Position numbers and translations under genes: made by a program. A DNA stretch of 15,454 nucleotides from JALZVT01 sp964519335 (GTDB lineage Bacteria > Pseudomonadota > Gammaproteobacteria > Pseudomonadales > Azotimanducaceae), in contig CAZFIA010000098.1 of assembly GCA_964519335.1 (NCBI GenBank), positions 1 to 15,454 of the forward strand, in the 5' to 3' direction. Positions 7,657 to 15,074 of the stretch are shown one piece after another. The notes below the pieces were generated by a model. That model was not told the DNA's origin, did no database searches, and saw only the letters and a list, made by a program, of their open reading frames with translations. Numbering within the stretch: position 1 is the stretch's first letter; each line of letters starts with the position of its first letter.

Positions 7657-9618
7657 ATGATATCGACAAAATTACTGGTGTTGCTGCATGTTGGCCTGTA
7701 CTCCTTCTTCCCGATCTTTTTCGGATCACTAAGCCGACGCCTTCGGTCTTACGCCTACTACGTTTACATCGCTATCGTTTTGATGCTTGGCGGAGTGCTG
7801 GGTGTTATCTATTCGCTGCCCGTCACCGATACTATCTCTATTTCTGGCGGTAACCTATGTTTTGCGGCGTTCTGGATGGCCATCATACTGCTGCTCGTCA
7901 GTGAAAATAGTCTAGCCGTTGTTCGATCCACAATCCTGTTGGTGGTTGTGGTCAATTCGTTTCTGTTGGTCGCCTACAAGCTCTTTGGCTTGGCGCTAGC
8001 GCTCCCCGAAGTAATAAACCCATTCAATGTCACTGGCGAGCTATTTGCCGCCTCGATCTGGGTTCTTGTGCTTGGCGGTGTGCTGATTATTGCCGAGTTA
8101 GTGTTGCTGGTGTGGGTGGGTGAGCGAGCCAAAGCGAAATTTGCCAGTCCGGTGGTGCTTGGTTGTGCGTTGGTTGGATTGCTGTTTGCAGTTTTGATCT
8201 TCGACGGCATCCTTTTTCCGCTCATCTTTATGCCGTTGAACGAGCAATCTTTGAACGTTATGGGAGGTGGCCTCATTGCAAAATTGCTGCTGGGTGCGCT
8301 GTTTTCTGTGCCTCTGGTTCTGCACTTTATTCTCTATTCCGACGCGCTTCGGAACTTCCAGCGCGTTCCCATTCGGCTGAGCGAGCTTTTTAGGCGACGC
8401 GCTGCTGCGCGGCTTGGAAGTGACCCCCAGGGGCCAATTCTCGCCAATCAGACCAAAGACCAGTTGCGCGTTCTGGTCGAACGTCTTTCTACCGCGGCGG
8501 CTTCCGCAGAAATGGGCATCTGGGAGTATGACGGGGCCACGGGTACGTTGGATTGGGATCAACGCGCCAATGGTATACATCGCGTTGCAAATGAGTCGCC
8601 TGCGGATTCGAGTGATCGTGGTCTAGAGACTTACTGGTCGAGCGTCCGCGAAGAAGATCGCCCAGAACTGCAGCGCAAATTTCTTGCAATGGCCCAGGGC
8701 GAACTCGAGTCTTCTTCCCAGACGTATCGCTTGCATCCGAGCCTTGAGCTCGACGGCCTTCCTGTGCACATAAAAGTCCACGCGTTGGTAGACCGCAGTG
8801 ACCAGGACTTACGAATATTGGGTGCTGTTTCTGATGTTTCGAGCGAAGTGAGAGTTGCGCGGGAAAATGAAGCTCTGCAGTCGCAAATCTACCAGTTTCA
8901 GAAGATGGAAGCCGTCGGCCGCTTTGCAGGCAGCATCGCACATGACTTCAACAATTTGCTCACGCCGATCGTTGGGCACACTGAGTTAATGCAAACGCGG
9001 TTAGAGGCGGACAGCCCGTTGCTGCAAAATGTGGAAGAAATTCATAAAGCCGCAGATCGCTCGCGCGAGCTCATTCAGCAGTTGCTTGCCTTTGATGGTG
9101 ACCCCACTCTGGAAAAGATCCCGCTCGATGTAAGTGCAGTCGTCAGCGAATCTGAATCTATTCTAAAAACCCTTGTTGGTTCCAATGTGAGCGTTGAGTT
9201 GCACCTGGTGCAGCCGGCGATGGCCGTCGCGAATCGTGGGCAGCTTGAACAGGCCCTGGTAAATCTTGCCGCCAATGGCCGTGATGCGATCCTCAACACC
9301 GGTCGTCTTAAAATCTCTACGTCGATCATTGAGGTAGACGCTGAATCGGTGGGTACCTATTCGGGCGCAAAGATCGGAAGCTATGTTCAGCTAAAGGTTG
9401 AAGATGATGGTGCGGGCATGGATGAGGCAACGCGTAGTCAGGTATTCGAACCTTATTTCACGACAAAGGAGCTCGGGCGGGGTACCGGTTTAGGTATGTA
9501 CACCATTTACAACTTTGTTCAACAACACGGTGGTTATGTATGGATTAAGAGCAGCGAAAGTGTCGGCACCACCGTGTCGATTCAAATTCCGCTGCATGCA
9601 GCCGACGCTAAGGCTTAG
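7657..9618 (+). CDS. Sensor histidine kinase with multi-pass membrane domain, PAS and kinase core
   Basis: A 653-residue protein. Residues 1 to about 230 are strongly hydrophobic with six or seven predicted membrane helices and no sizeable periplasmic loop. Residues about 170-226 (LIFDGILFP, then GGGLIAKLLLGALFS) resemble the Vut_1/queuosine-precursor transporter fold. A PAS/PAC segment follows (about 278-398). The kinase core comes next: H-box SIAHDFNNLL with H429 as the phosphoacceptor, N-box N536 and N540, DDGAG at 583-587, VFEPYFTTK at 596-604 and GRGTGLG at 607-613. HDFNNLL is typical of the subgroup often fused to receiver domains, but this protein ends after the ATPase domain and no response regulator lies nearby. 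It probably senses a membrane-embedded or imported signal and phosphorylates a distant partner. It ends in an 11 bp convergent overlap with the MBL lipoprotein gene. Confidence 0.9.
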   Translation: MISTKLLVLLHVGLYSFFPIFFGSLSRRLRSYAYYVYIAIVLMLGGVLGVIYSLPVTDTISISGGNLCFAAFWMAIILLLVSENSLAVVRSTILLVVVVNSFLLVAYKLFGLALALPEVINPFNVTGELFAASIWVLVLGGVLIIAELVLLVWVGERAKAKFASPVVLGCALVGLLFAVLIFDGILFPLIFMPLNEQSLNVMGGGLIAKLLLGALFSVPLVLHFILYSDALRNFQRVPIRLSELFRRRAAARLGSDPQGPILANQTKDQLRVLVERLSTAAASAEMGIWEYDGATGTLDWDQRANGIHRVANESPADSSDRGLETYWSSVREEDRPELQRKFLAMAQGELESSSQTYRLHPSLELDGLPVHIKVHALVDRSDQDLRILGAVSDVSSEVRVARENEALQSQIYQFQKMEAVGRFAGSIAHDFNNLLTPIVGHTELMQTRLEADSPLLQNVEEIHKAADRSRELIQQLLAFDGDPTLEKIPLDVSAVVSESESILKTLVGSNVSVELHLVQPAMAVANRGQLEQALVNLAANGRDAILNTGRLKISTSIIEVDAESVGTYSGAKIGSYVQLKVEDDGAGMDEATRSQVFEPYFTTKELGRGTGLGMYTIYNFVQQHGGYVWIKSSESVGTTVSIQIPLHAADAKA

Positions 9619-10573
9619 TCTTGCTTTGATGTCCAGGGTGAACGCGAAGTGTTGCTACGTCTGCTTCTAATGATTTCAACGCGGCTAAACTCTCGCGGCT
9701 AAGTTCGATGTCTAGCGAGAACGTGCCGGGTTCAACGCCATTGTCCCATCCCCAGGCGGTGTGACTTGCGTCACCTGTAATTAGCTGTGGACCCTTCGCG
9801 GTTCGTGCGACGAACGCCGTACTGCCGGGCGTATGGCCGGGTACATGCAACGCCCACAACGAGCCATCACCAAATATGTCGATAACACCTGCCATTGCGT
9901 CGTCTGGATCTTTCACAAACTGCCACTCTAGTAACACCTCGACGTTTGCTAGCAGGCGATTGGTTGTGCTTTTGGTGAAAGCGTTTTGCACCGATCGAAC
10001 CTTTGTCTCACCAGGTCCGATGTACACCGGTATGTCTGCCGGAATATCGGGCATACCAAAAATGTGATCCAGATGGATGTGGGTTAGGAAAACGCCGCTG
10101 AGTTCTATGCCGGTCTGTTTAAGCCAGTCGCCGGTTGCTGTTTGCGGTTTTAGGGCGGAGGTGTTCATAGCTTGTTTCACTATCCAGCTCACTTGCGGCG
10201 CGTCACCTGGATCTTTGAAACTTGCGGCAACGCCTGAGTCAATAAGAAAAGATCCGAACTCCGGGTGTGTTACGCGATAGAAGTAGATATCAATCGGTTC
10301 TTCACCCTTGGTTATACCGGCCTCGACGGCGTGTTCGTGCTTGAGGTTGATCAGCCCACCGCGCTCGATCATCCAGCGTGCGGCGAGAATCTTCTCCAGC
10401 ACAATTGGCCCAGGGGTTGCGAGGTGGCGTCGCATCGCGGAGCTTGAGCTGGCTTCACCCAGGGGAGCGACGTCGACAGATTTAGAGGTGCTGGTGCAGC
10501 CGGCGATGAGAAGCAGAGAAACAGCGAGGGCCGGGTTGGTGAGGTTGAATAGCCGTCGTCTTGGATATCGCAT
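9608..10573 (-). CDS. Metallo-beta-lactamase-fold lipoprotein
   Basis: A 321-residue protein with a lipoprotein signal: basic start (MRYPRRR), hydrophobic stretch and lipobox LIAGC with C26 as the lipidated cysteine. The MBL metal site is complete: H165-x-H167-x-D169-H170 (in THIHLDH), H247 (in HVPGHTPGS), D268 (in ITGDAS) and a C-terminal histidine in VHPGH (H312 or H315). The HxHxDH plus GHTPGS pattern fits the lactonase/hydrolase-like branch that includes AHL lactonases, but many unrelated hydrolases share it and the substrate is unknown. The protein should sit on the periplasmic face of a membrane. An AGGA ribosome site precedes the ATG at 10573. The divergent LysR-type regulator upstream is the natural candidate for its control. 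Its 3' end overlaps the kinase gene by 11 bp. Confidence 0.87.
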   Translation of the reverse strand: MRYPRRRLFNLTNPALAVSLLLIAGCTSTSKSVDVAPLGEASSSSAMRRHLATPGPIVLEKILAARWMIERGGLINLKHEHAVEAGITKGEEPIDIYFYRVTHPEFGSFLIDSGVAASFKDPGDAPQVSWIVKQAMNTSALKPQTATGDWLKQTGIELSGVFLTHIHLDHIFGMPDIPADIPVYIGPGETKVRSVQNAFTKSTTNRLLANVEVLLEWQFVKDPDDAMAGVIDIFGDGSLWALHVPGHTPGSTAFVARTAKGPQLITGDASHTAWGWDNGVEPGTFSLDIELSRESLAALKSLEADVATLRVHPGHQSKTKP

Positions 10574-10685
10574 GTGCTTGAGTCCTGCCGTTCTGGGCGA
10601 TTGTTGTGGATGCGCTCGAGAGCCTTTGCAGTGTCCTCTATCAAAATATGGATGTAAATTCGCTAAATAGGGATAGAATCATGCA

Positions 10686-10704
10686 AAATTGGATGGCTGA
10701 ATTT
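10686..10704. promoter_or_regulatory. LysR-type box candidate between MBL gene and LysR gene
   Basis: AAATT at 10686-10690 and AATTT at 10700-10704 form an inverted repeat with a 9-base spacer that includes the T-N11-A pattern (T10689, A10701) typical of LysR-family operators. It lies 55 bp upstream of the regulator start and about 110 bp upstream of the divergent MBL gene, the usual place for an autoregulatory and activation site. The match is short and AT-rich, so chance is possible. Confidence 0.4.
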
Positions 10705-10759
10705 GGGGAAAGATTGAAAACCAATATCAGCCACCAACGACCAACAGGGGCTTTAAGTT

Positions 10760-11632
10760 TTGGATTCATGGGATGACGCGCAGACCTTTCTCGCCGTAAC
10801 GGAAGAGCGCAGTTTCAGTCGTGCTGCGGCCAAACTTGGGGTTGGGCAGCCGACGGTGAGCCGACGCATAGCAAGTTTAGAGGAGAAGATAGGGCTACAA
10901 CTGTTTCGTCGCGGTCGCGGTGGTGCTGAACTCACTGATGAAGCCCAGGGCCTTGTTCCCGCAGCCGAGCAAATGGCGCGTTGGGCCGCTGAGTTTGTTC
11001 GCAGCACCTCAGTTCACGAGTCGTCGATAAGCGGTACGGTTCGAATAGCCGCGCCACCGGGCGTTGCAGTTGAACATCTGGGTACTTTTGCTAAGAAGAT
11101 CAAAGCACTTCATCCGAACGTTACTTTAGAAGTAATAGCAGGCGTTGAGCATCTCGACTTAACGCGAGGTGCTGCAGACATTGCTATTCGAACGCGACCG
11201 TCGAACGAGCCGGAACTGGTTATTCTGGGCCAGGCAAAGAACTCATTGGGCGTATACGCACACGCTGACTATGCGGCGAATCTACCCACTCCTTGTTCGT
11301 GGTCTGATATTGACTGGATCACCTGGTGTCGTCCGTTTGATGCGGTTGCGCCACGCCCAATGCTCGAACGCCTGATCGACGATTTTGAGCCGGCCTTTGC
11401 TTCTGATGATTACCTTGTTCAGAAAAGCGCGCTGGCTTCTGGCTTAGGTGCAATGATTATCAGCGGGCTTGAGGCCGAGCGTCATCATGAAGATCTTGTG
11501 GAGGTTGATGTTGGCGTTAAGTTGCCCGACAGCGAGTTTTATGTGATTGCAGCCAAGAGTTCTCAAAGCGTGCCGCGTATTCAAGCGATTGTAAGCATGC
11601 TCTTAGAAGAAATTTCCTCCTCGAAGAAATGA
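10760..11632 (+). CDS. LysR-family transcriptional regulator
   Basis: A 290-residue protein, normal for the family, starting at TTG (10760) with an AGGGG about nine bases upstream; no better ATG is in frame near the conserved N-terminus. The N-terminal winged helix-turn-helix is clear in residues about 3-62: FLAVTEERSFSRAAAKLGVG, then QPTVSRRIASLEEKIG and LFRRG. The rest is the effector-binding domain, with the usual GTVRIAAPPG transition near residue 92 and DIAIRTRP at about 140. It is divergent from the MBL lipoprotein gene, the common arrangement for a LysR protein and its target, and an LTTR-like box lies between. The downstream oxidoreductase is on the same strand only 75 bp away and could be a second target. 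The inducer is unknown. Confidence 0.92.
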   Translation: MDSWDDAQTFLAVTEERSFSRAAAKLGVGQPTVSRRIASLEEKIGLQLFRRGRGGAELTDEAQGLVPAAEQMARWAAEFVRSTSVHESSISGTVRIAAPPGVAVEHLGTFAKKIKALHPNVTLEVIAGVEHLDLTRGAADIAIRTRPSNEPELVILGQAKNSLGVYAHADYAANLPTPCSWSDIDWITWCRPFDAVAPRPMLERLIDDFEPAFASDDYLVQKSALASGLGAMIISGLEAERHHEDLVEVDVGVKLPDSEFYVIAAKSSQSVPRIQAIVSMLLEEISSSKK

Positions 11633-11649
11633 AAATCCATAACGAGGCG

Positions 11650-11676
11650 TTGACAGCCATCGAAAGTACCTATTTC
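11650..11676 (+). promoter_or_regulatory. Weak promoter candidate upstream of the LLM oxidoreductase gene
   Basis: A perfect -35 hexamer TTGACA (11650-11655) is followed after 15 bases by TATTTC, which matches only three positions of a -10 consensus with a short spacer. It lies in the gap after the LysR gene and would allow separate expression of the oxidoreductase, but the -10 part is poor. Confidence 0.25.
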
Positions 11677-11707
11677 CTCAATGCACTCCGCAGACAGAGA
11701 GTTGGGT

Positions 11708-12625
11708 ATGAAAATTGGTTTGATCACTCCGCCCGATACCATAGGGGGTGCGTCGCTCACCCAGCTAATTGACTGGGCTGTGCAAGCAGAGGCCGACGGG
11801 TTTCATAGTTTGTGGTTTGTGCAGGTGCCGGTAGTTGGCAACGATGTGCTCACTAGTATCGCGGTGGTTGGCCAGCACACGCAGAAAATTGAGTTAGGTA
11901 CTGGCGTTGCGCCCACTCATCCGCGTCATCCGCTGATTATGGCGCAACAAGCGTTAACCGTTCAGGCCGCTTGTGGCAGTCGCTTGCAACTTGGCCTTGG
12001 GTTGTCCCACAAGCCGGTTATTGAAGACATGATGGGGCTTAGTTATCAAAAACCAGCGCAGCACATGAGAGAGTATCTGTCGGTGATTAGGCCGCTGATA
12101 AACGGCGAGGGTGTGAGTTTTCAAGGCGAGTGCTACAAAGTCCAGGGCAGCATGCACGTTGCAGACGCTGCACCTTGTCCGATACTTGTTGCGGCGCTGG
12201 GTCCGCGCATGCTCAAACTGGCGGGGGAGATCTCTGATGGAACCGTCACCTGGATGGTGGGCATCAAAACTATTCAAAATCATATAGTGCCGCGAATTTC
12301 CGAAGCCGCAGCCAGCGTGGGAAAAACCCCGCGAGTGGTTGCGTCTTTGCCGGTGGTAATTACCGATAACGCCAAACAGGTTCGATCGCACATCGATTCG
12401 TCGTTAGAAATGTACGGCCAGCTCGAAAGTTACAAGCGCATGCTTGATCGCGAGGGTGTTGAGACACCATCAGGGGTGAGCCTGATAGGCACACAAGCCG
12501 AGGTTAAGGATCAGCTTGCGGCCTTTGCAGAAGCCGGTGTGACTGAGTTTGTGGCGTCTATTCCTAACTATGAGCAGAGCGATTACGAGCGCACCTACGA
12601 ATTTCTTAAAGCTTCAGAATTTTGA
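11708..12625 (+). CDS. LLM-class oxidoreductase, TIGR03564-like (predicted F420-dependent)
   Basis: A 305-residue protein using ATG at 11708 (MKIGLITPPD); the frame extends 27 bases upstream to an ATG at 11681, but the family begins at the KIGL strand and a GAGAG precedes the later ATG. The sequence follows the bacterial luciferase-like monooxygenase fold and closely resembles the TIGR03564 subgroup. Supporting segments are AEADGFHSLWFVQ, IELGTGVAPTHPRHPL, MAQQALTVQAACGSRLQLG and LGLSHKPVIEDMMGLSY, then HMREYLSVIRPL and LAGEISDGTVTWM. Members are predicted to use reduced coenzyme F420 and not FMN, although few have been tested. No F420 biosynthesis genes are in the window. The 3' end overlaps the first PhyH gene by 31 bp in convergent orientation. 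The substrate is unknown. Confidence 0.88.
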   Translation: MKIGLITPPDTIGGASLTQLIDWAVQAEADGFHSLWFVQVPVVGNDVLTSIAVVGQHTQKIELGTGVAPTHPRHPLIMAQQALTVQAACGSRLQLGLGLSHKPVIEDMMGLSYQKPAQHMREYLSVIRPLINGEGVSFQGECYKVQGSMHVADAAPCPILVAALGPRMLKLAGEISDGTVTWMVGIKTIQNHIVPRISEAAASVGKTPRVVASLPVVITDNAKQVRSHIDSSLEMYGQLESYKRMLDREGVETPSGVSLIGTQAEVKDQLAAFAEAGVTEFVASIPNYEQSDYERTYEFLKASEF

Positions 12626-13431
12626 AGCTTAAGACTTTCCGAAACTGAGGAAGGGTCGTAAAACCCCAGAGCGTCGTACATATCGAAACCAATGAGCTTG
12701 CGCAGTTTTGGGGACAGTTCTGCAAGCCTTGCGGCTGGTATGTCCATGTACTGGTTTTCTTCCTGGCGTACCCAGCCCACCGAGTAGGTGAGAATAACGC
12801 CGTAGCGCCAGTCGGTTGCTGTGTTGGCCCCGGCACCGTGCAGTGTGCCGCCAAGCCAGTAGAGCGTTGAACCTGCTGGCATCTCTGCCTGAATGATTTC
12901 ATTGTCTTTTGCTACACGGTCTTGTGGCCATTTGTGGCTGCCCGGAACGATCAGCGTTGCACCGTTATCAGCACGAAAGTCAGAGATCGCCCACATGCTA
13001 GCCACAATCAGGTTGGGCCGGGGTACCGGGAAGTAAGTAAATGAATCTTCTTCGCGATGCAGTATCTGGGTTCGTGCGCCCGGGCCTATTTCTAGCGCCG
13101 CGGTAACATGCAGCTGATACCCGTATTCGGCATTGGGCAGCAGAAATGCATCACACATATTTGTTGAGTTTGGGTGCGCAATCAGTTGATCTGTGACGGT
13201 GTTGGAGCGCGCAACCAGTGCGCTCACCCGGCGCGTGCGGCCTGGATAGAAATCCTCAGGGTTGTCTTGGTCGAGGCCTTTTACCGCGGCCATATGCGGT
13301 GCCAGTTCATCGCGAATCGCTTCGCGCTGCTTTGTGTCGAGCGAACCTGTCACCACCAGACAGCCGGCGTCTTCGAGAGCCTGTGTGAGTTCAGAGGTTG
13401 GTGTGTCGGCTGGAAACTGCGGGATGTTCAT
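12595..13431 (-). CDS. PhyH-like Fe(II)/2-oxoglutarate dioxygenase, copy 1
   Basis: A 278-residue protein with an AAGGAAA ribosome site before ATG at 13431. It belongs to the phytanoyl-CoA dioxygenase (PhyH) superfamily: a jelly-roll core with the segment GARTQILHREEDSF (H125, with E127 in the place of the usual aspartate), NGATLIVPGSHKWP, a distal H198 in LHGAGAN, and R209 (WRYG) as the likely 2-oxoglutarate ligand. The family hydroxylates or otherwise oxidises small substrates or acyl-CoA/lipid-like molecules. The neighbouring gene 37 bp upstream encodes a paralogue of nearly the same length with the same motifs at matching positions, so the two are likely co-transcribed. The 3' end overlaps the convergent LLM gene by 31 bp. 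The substrate cannot be assigned. Confidence 0.86.
   Translation of the reverse strand: MNIPQFPADTPTSELTQALEDAGCLVVTGSLDTKQREAIRDELAPHMAAVKGLDQDNPEDFYPGRTRRVSALVARSNTVTDQLIAHPNSTNMCDAFLLPNAEYGYQLHVTAALEIGPGARTQILHREEDSFTYFPVPRPNLIVASMWAISDFRADNGATLIVPGSHKWPQDRVAKDNEIIQAEMPAGSTLYWLGGTLHGAGANTATDWRYGVILTYSVGWVRQEENQYMDIPAARLAELSPKLRKLIGFDMYDALGFYDPSSVSESLKLQNSEALRNS
12605..12633. terminator. Hairpin across the overlapping 3' ends of the LLM and PhyH genes
   Basis: AAGCTTCA (12609-12616) and TGAAGCTT (12623-12630) pair perfectly around a 6-base loop, and the stem extends by three more pairs after a bulged A (CTT with AAG). The hairpin lies where the two convergent genes overlap and includes the TGA stop of the LLM gene. 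No T-run follows on either strand, so it may be a transcript-end or convergent-transcription structure and not a classical terminator. Confidence 0.4.
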
Positions 13432-13468
13432 TGACTTTCCTTAAGTCGTTACAGCGGCTGCGACCGAG

Positions 13469-14296
13469 TTAGTCGAAGAGTTCGCCTGAATCTTCGTAGT
13501 TCACCATGCCCAGCCGTGCGCTCTTTGGGGGCACGTAAGATCGGAACCCCAACATGCGCTGCGCGTGTTCTGGTAGTTTGCGGGCTGCTGTCATCGATGT
13601 AGTGAGTTGATGGTTTTCTTCGGCTCTTAGCCAACCGGATACAAATCCAGCGTGCAGTCCCACGCGCCATTCATCCGTTGAAACATTGGCGCCGCCTCCG
13701 TGGATAACCTTGCCATTGTAAAGCAGCGCAGAGCCGGCGTTCATAGTTGCTCGACAAGTTTGCTCGGGTTTTACTTCGGGTAACGCACCAGGCCAGTTAT
13801 GGCTACCTGGTGCAATAACAGTGGCGCCGTTTTCTTCGGTGAAATCGGTTAACGCGAATATGGCGGTTACGGTGATTTGCCGGTCCTGTCCGGCAGCTTC
13901 TGGCCAATTCAGTTCGTCGCGGTGTAACAGTTGAGGGGTTTCACCGGGACCGATGCAAATCAGCTGGCCCGTGTTGAGGTAGTAGTTGTCTTCGCCCAGG
14001 TAGTGATCGGCCATTCCTTTGTAGAGTGGGTCGCACAGCAGGTCACCCCAGGAGGTAGATACTTCGGCAATACCTGTGATGCGTTTGGTCTCGGTGCCGT
14101 GGAAATTCTTCCAGAAGTCGTGACCCGTTGCGGCGCCGGGCGGGTGGTTGGCAACCAGCGGTGCGAAGTCTTCTTGCAGGCGGGTTAACATCTCAGCGTC
14201 AATGAAATCATCGACAATCACGCCGCCATGCTCATCGATGGTGGACCAGATTTCGGTGGCGCTGGCGGCGCGCGTGAGGTGTCTTAGTGCAGTCAT
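13469..14296 (-). CDS. PhyH-like Fe(II)/2-oxoglutarate dioxygenase, copy 2
   Basis: A 275-residue PhyH-superfamily protein and first gene of the minus-strand pair. It keeps the standard HxD...H iron triad: H125 and D127 in PQLLHRDELNWP, and H199 in VIHGGGAN, with R211 (in EWRVGLHAGF) as the likely 2-oxoglutarate anchor. NGATVIAPGSHNWPG and the C-terminal GWLRAEENHQL align with GATLIVPGSHKWP and GWVRQEENQYM in copy 1, pointing to an old tandem duplication with later divergence. A GGAA lies before the ATG at 14296. The divergent VOC gene begins about 100 bp away, so the shared upstream gap must hold both promoters. A soluble cytoplasmic oxygenase is expected; the substrate is unknown. Confidence 0.88.
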   Translation of the reverse strand: MTALRHLTRAASATEIWSTIDEHGGVIVDDFIDAEMLTRLQEDFAPLVANHPPGAATGHDFWKNFHGTETKRITGIAEVSTSWGDLLCDPLYKGMADHYLGEDNYYLNTGQLICIGPGETPQLLHRDELNWPEAAGQDRQITVTAIFALTDFTEENGATVIAPGSHNWPGALPEVKPEQTCRATMNAGSALLYNGKVIHGGGANVSTDEWRVGLHAGFVSGWLRAEENHQLTTSMTAARKLPEHAQRMLGFRSYVPPKSARLGMVNYEDSGELFD

Positions 14297-14392
14297 AACG
14301 GCAATTCCAAACGCTTGTGCTTGTGTTTAGTCTATCCCAAAAGCTGTGCTTGCGAGCCGTATTCAAAACCTCAGGCAAAATGGAGCTCTGAA

Positions 14393-14761
14393 ATGCCAAA
14401 TCTCTATCGGGTTATTGTGCCAGTTACCAATATTGATGAGGGACAGAGATTCTATGAATCCGCTCTCGATATAGAGGGCAAAAGAGTCTCTCCAGAACGC
14501 CACTACTTCGATTGTGAAGGCACAATCTTGGCGGTGTACGACCCGGTTAAATACAAAGAGCACCCGTTTAAACCGAACCCCGAGAACATATACCTTGGGG
14601 TGGATGACCTAGAGGCTGCGCTGGACCGGTGTAAGCAGGCGGGTGCTGAGATTACCGTGGGCATTGAAGACAAAGCCTGGGGCGAGACTTCATTTTATTG
14701 CAATGATCCCTTTGGTAATGAAATCTGTTTTGTCGATAACTCGACGTTGTTTTTGGGCTAG
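14393..14761 (+). CDS. VOC-family (glyoxalase/bleomycin-resistance fold) protein
   Basis: A 122-residue protein starting at ATG 14393, chosen because GGAG lies seven bases upstream; the open frame extends back to 14315 without homology. It is a single vicinal-oxygen-chelate module pair: YRVIVPVTNIDEGQRFYESA at the start, IYLGVDDLEAALDRCKQAGA in the middle and FYCNDPFGNEICFVDN at the end, the last being the hallmark DPFGN.I.F strand. Members include glyoxalase I, ring-cleavage dioxygenases and antibiotic-binding proteins; a stand-alone small protein such as this cannot be assigned a reaction. It is divergent from the PhyH pair, so a shared pathway is possible but unproven. Confidence 0.85.
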   Translation: MPNLYRVIVPVTNIDEGQRFYESALDIEGKRVSPERHYFDCEGTILAVYDPVKYKEHPFKPNPENIYLGVDDLEAALDRCKQAGAEITVGIEDKAWGETSFYCNDPFGNEICFVDNSTLFLG

Positions 14762-14861
14762 CTCGTTTACCACGTAACACAAACTTCAGACTCCCGAACG
14801 AATCATTGAGGCCGGTTGTGAATTTTTGGCAATCGATGGGCTAGAGGAGAGAAGAGAGAAG

Positions 14862-14897
14862 GGGCCCGGACATTGAGTTTGGGACTTGCCCGAGCCC
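14862..14897. terminator. GC-rich hairpin downstream of the VOC gene
   Basis: GGGCCCGG (14862-14869) pairs with CCGAGCCC (14890-14897) around a 20-base loop, with one C-A mismatch on the plus strand that becomes a G-U pair on the minus strand. It follows a 22-base all-purine run. It may mark a transcript end for the VOC gene or for a minus-strand RNA, but the plus-strand side has no T-run. Confidence 0.35.
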
Positions 14898-14912
14898 GTT
14901 GGAGAAAAATCA

Positions 14913-15074
14913 ATGCGTATAAATGCACTTCTGCACTTACACATTAATTCTTTTTTCGATCTCAGTATAGGCAGTCTCCTTTCGAAACAGTTGCCTCGTT
15001 GTCCTTTAACGTGGCAGTTCGATCTCTTGGGTTGGTTTAGAGCGTTTATCCCTTGCTCTGCGCATCCCTTTTGA
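14913..15074 (+). CDS. Small ORF candidate with a good ribosome site
   Basis: A 53-residue open frame whose ATG at 14913 has GGAG eight bases upstream, a better ribosome site than several real genes here. It begins MRINALLHLHINSFFDLSIG and is mildly hydrophobic and rich in leucine, phenylalanine and proline, but has no recognised motif. It directly follows the GC-rich hairpin. Absence of homology and the noncoding look of the surrounding DNA make it doubtful. Confidence 0.25.
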   Translation: MRINALLHLHINSFFDLSIGSLLSKQLPRCPLTWQFDLLGWFRAFIPCSAHPF

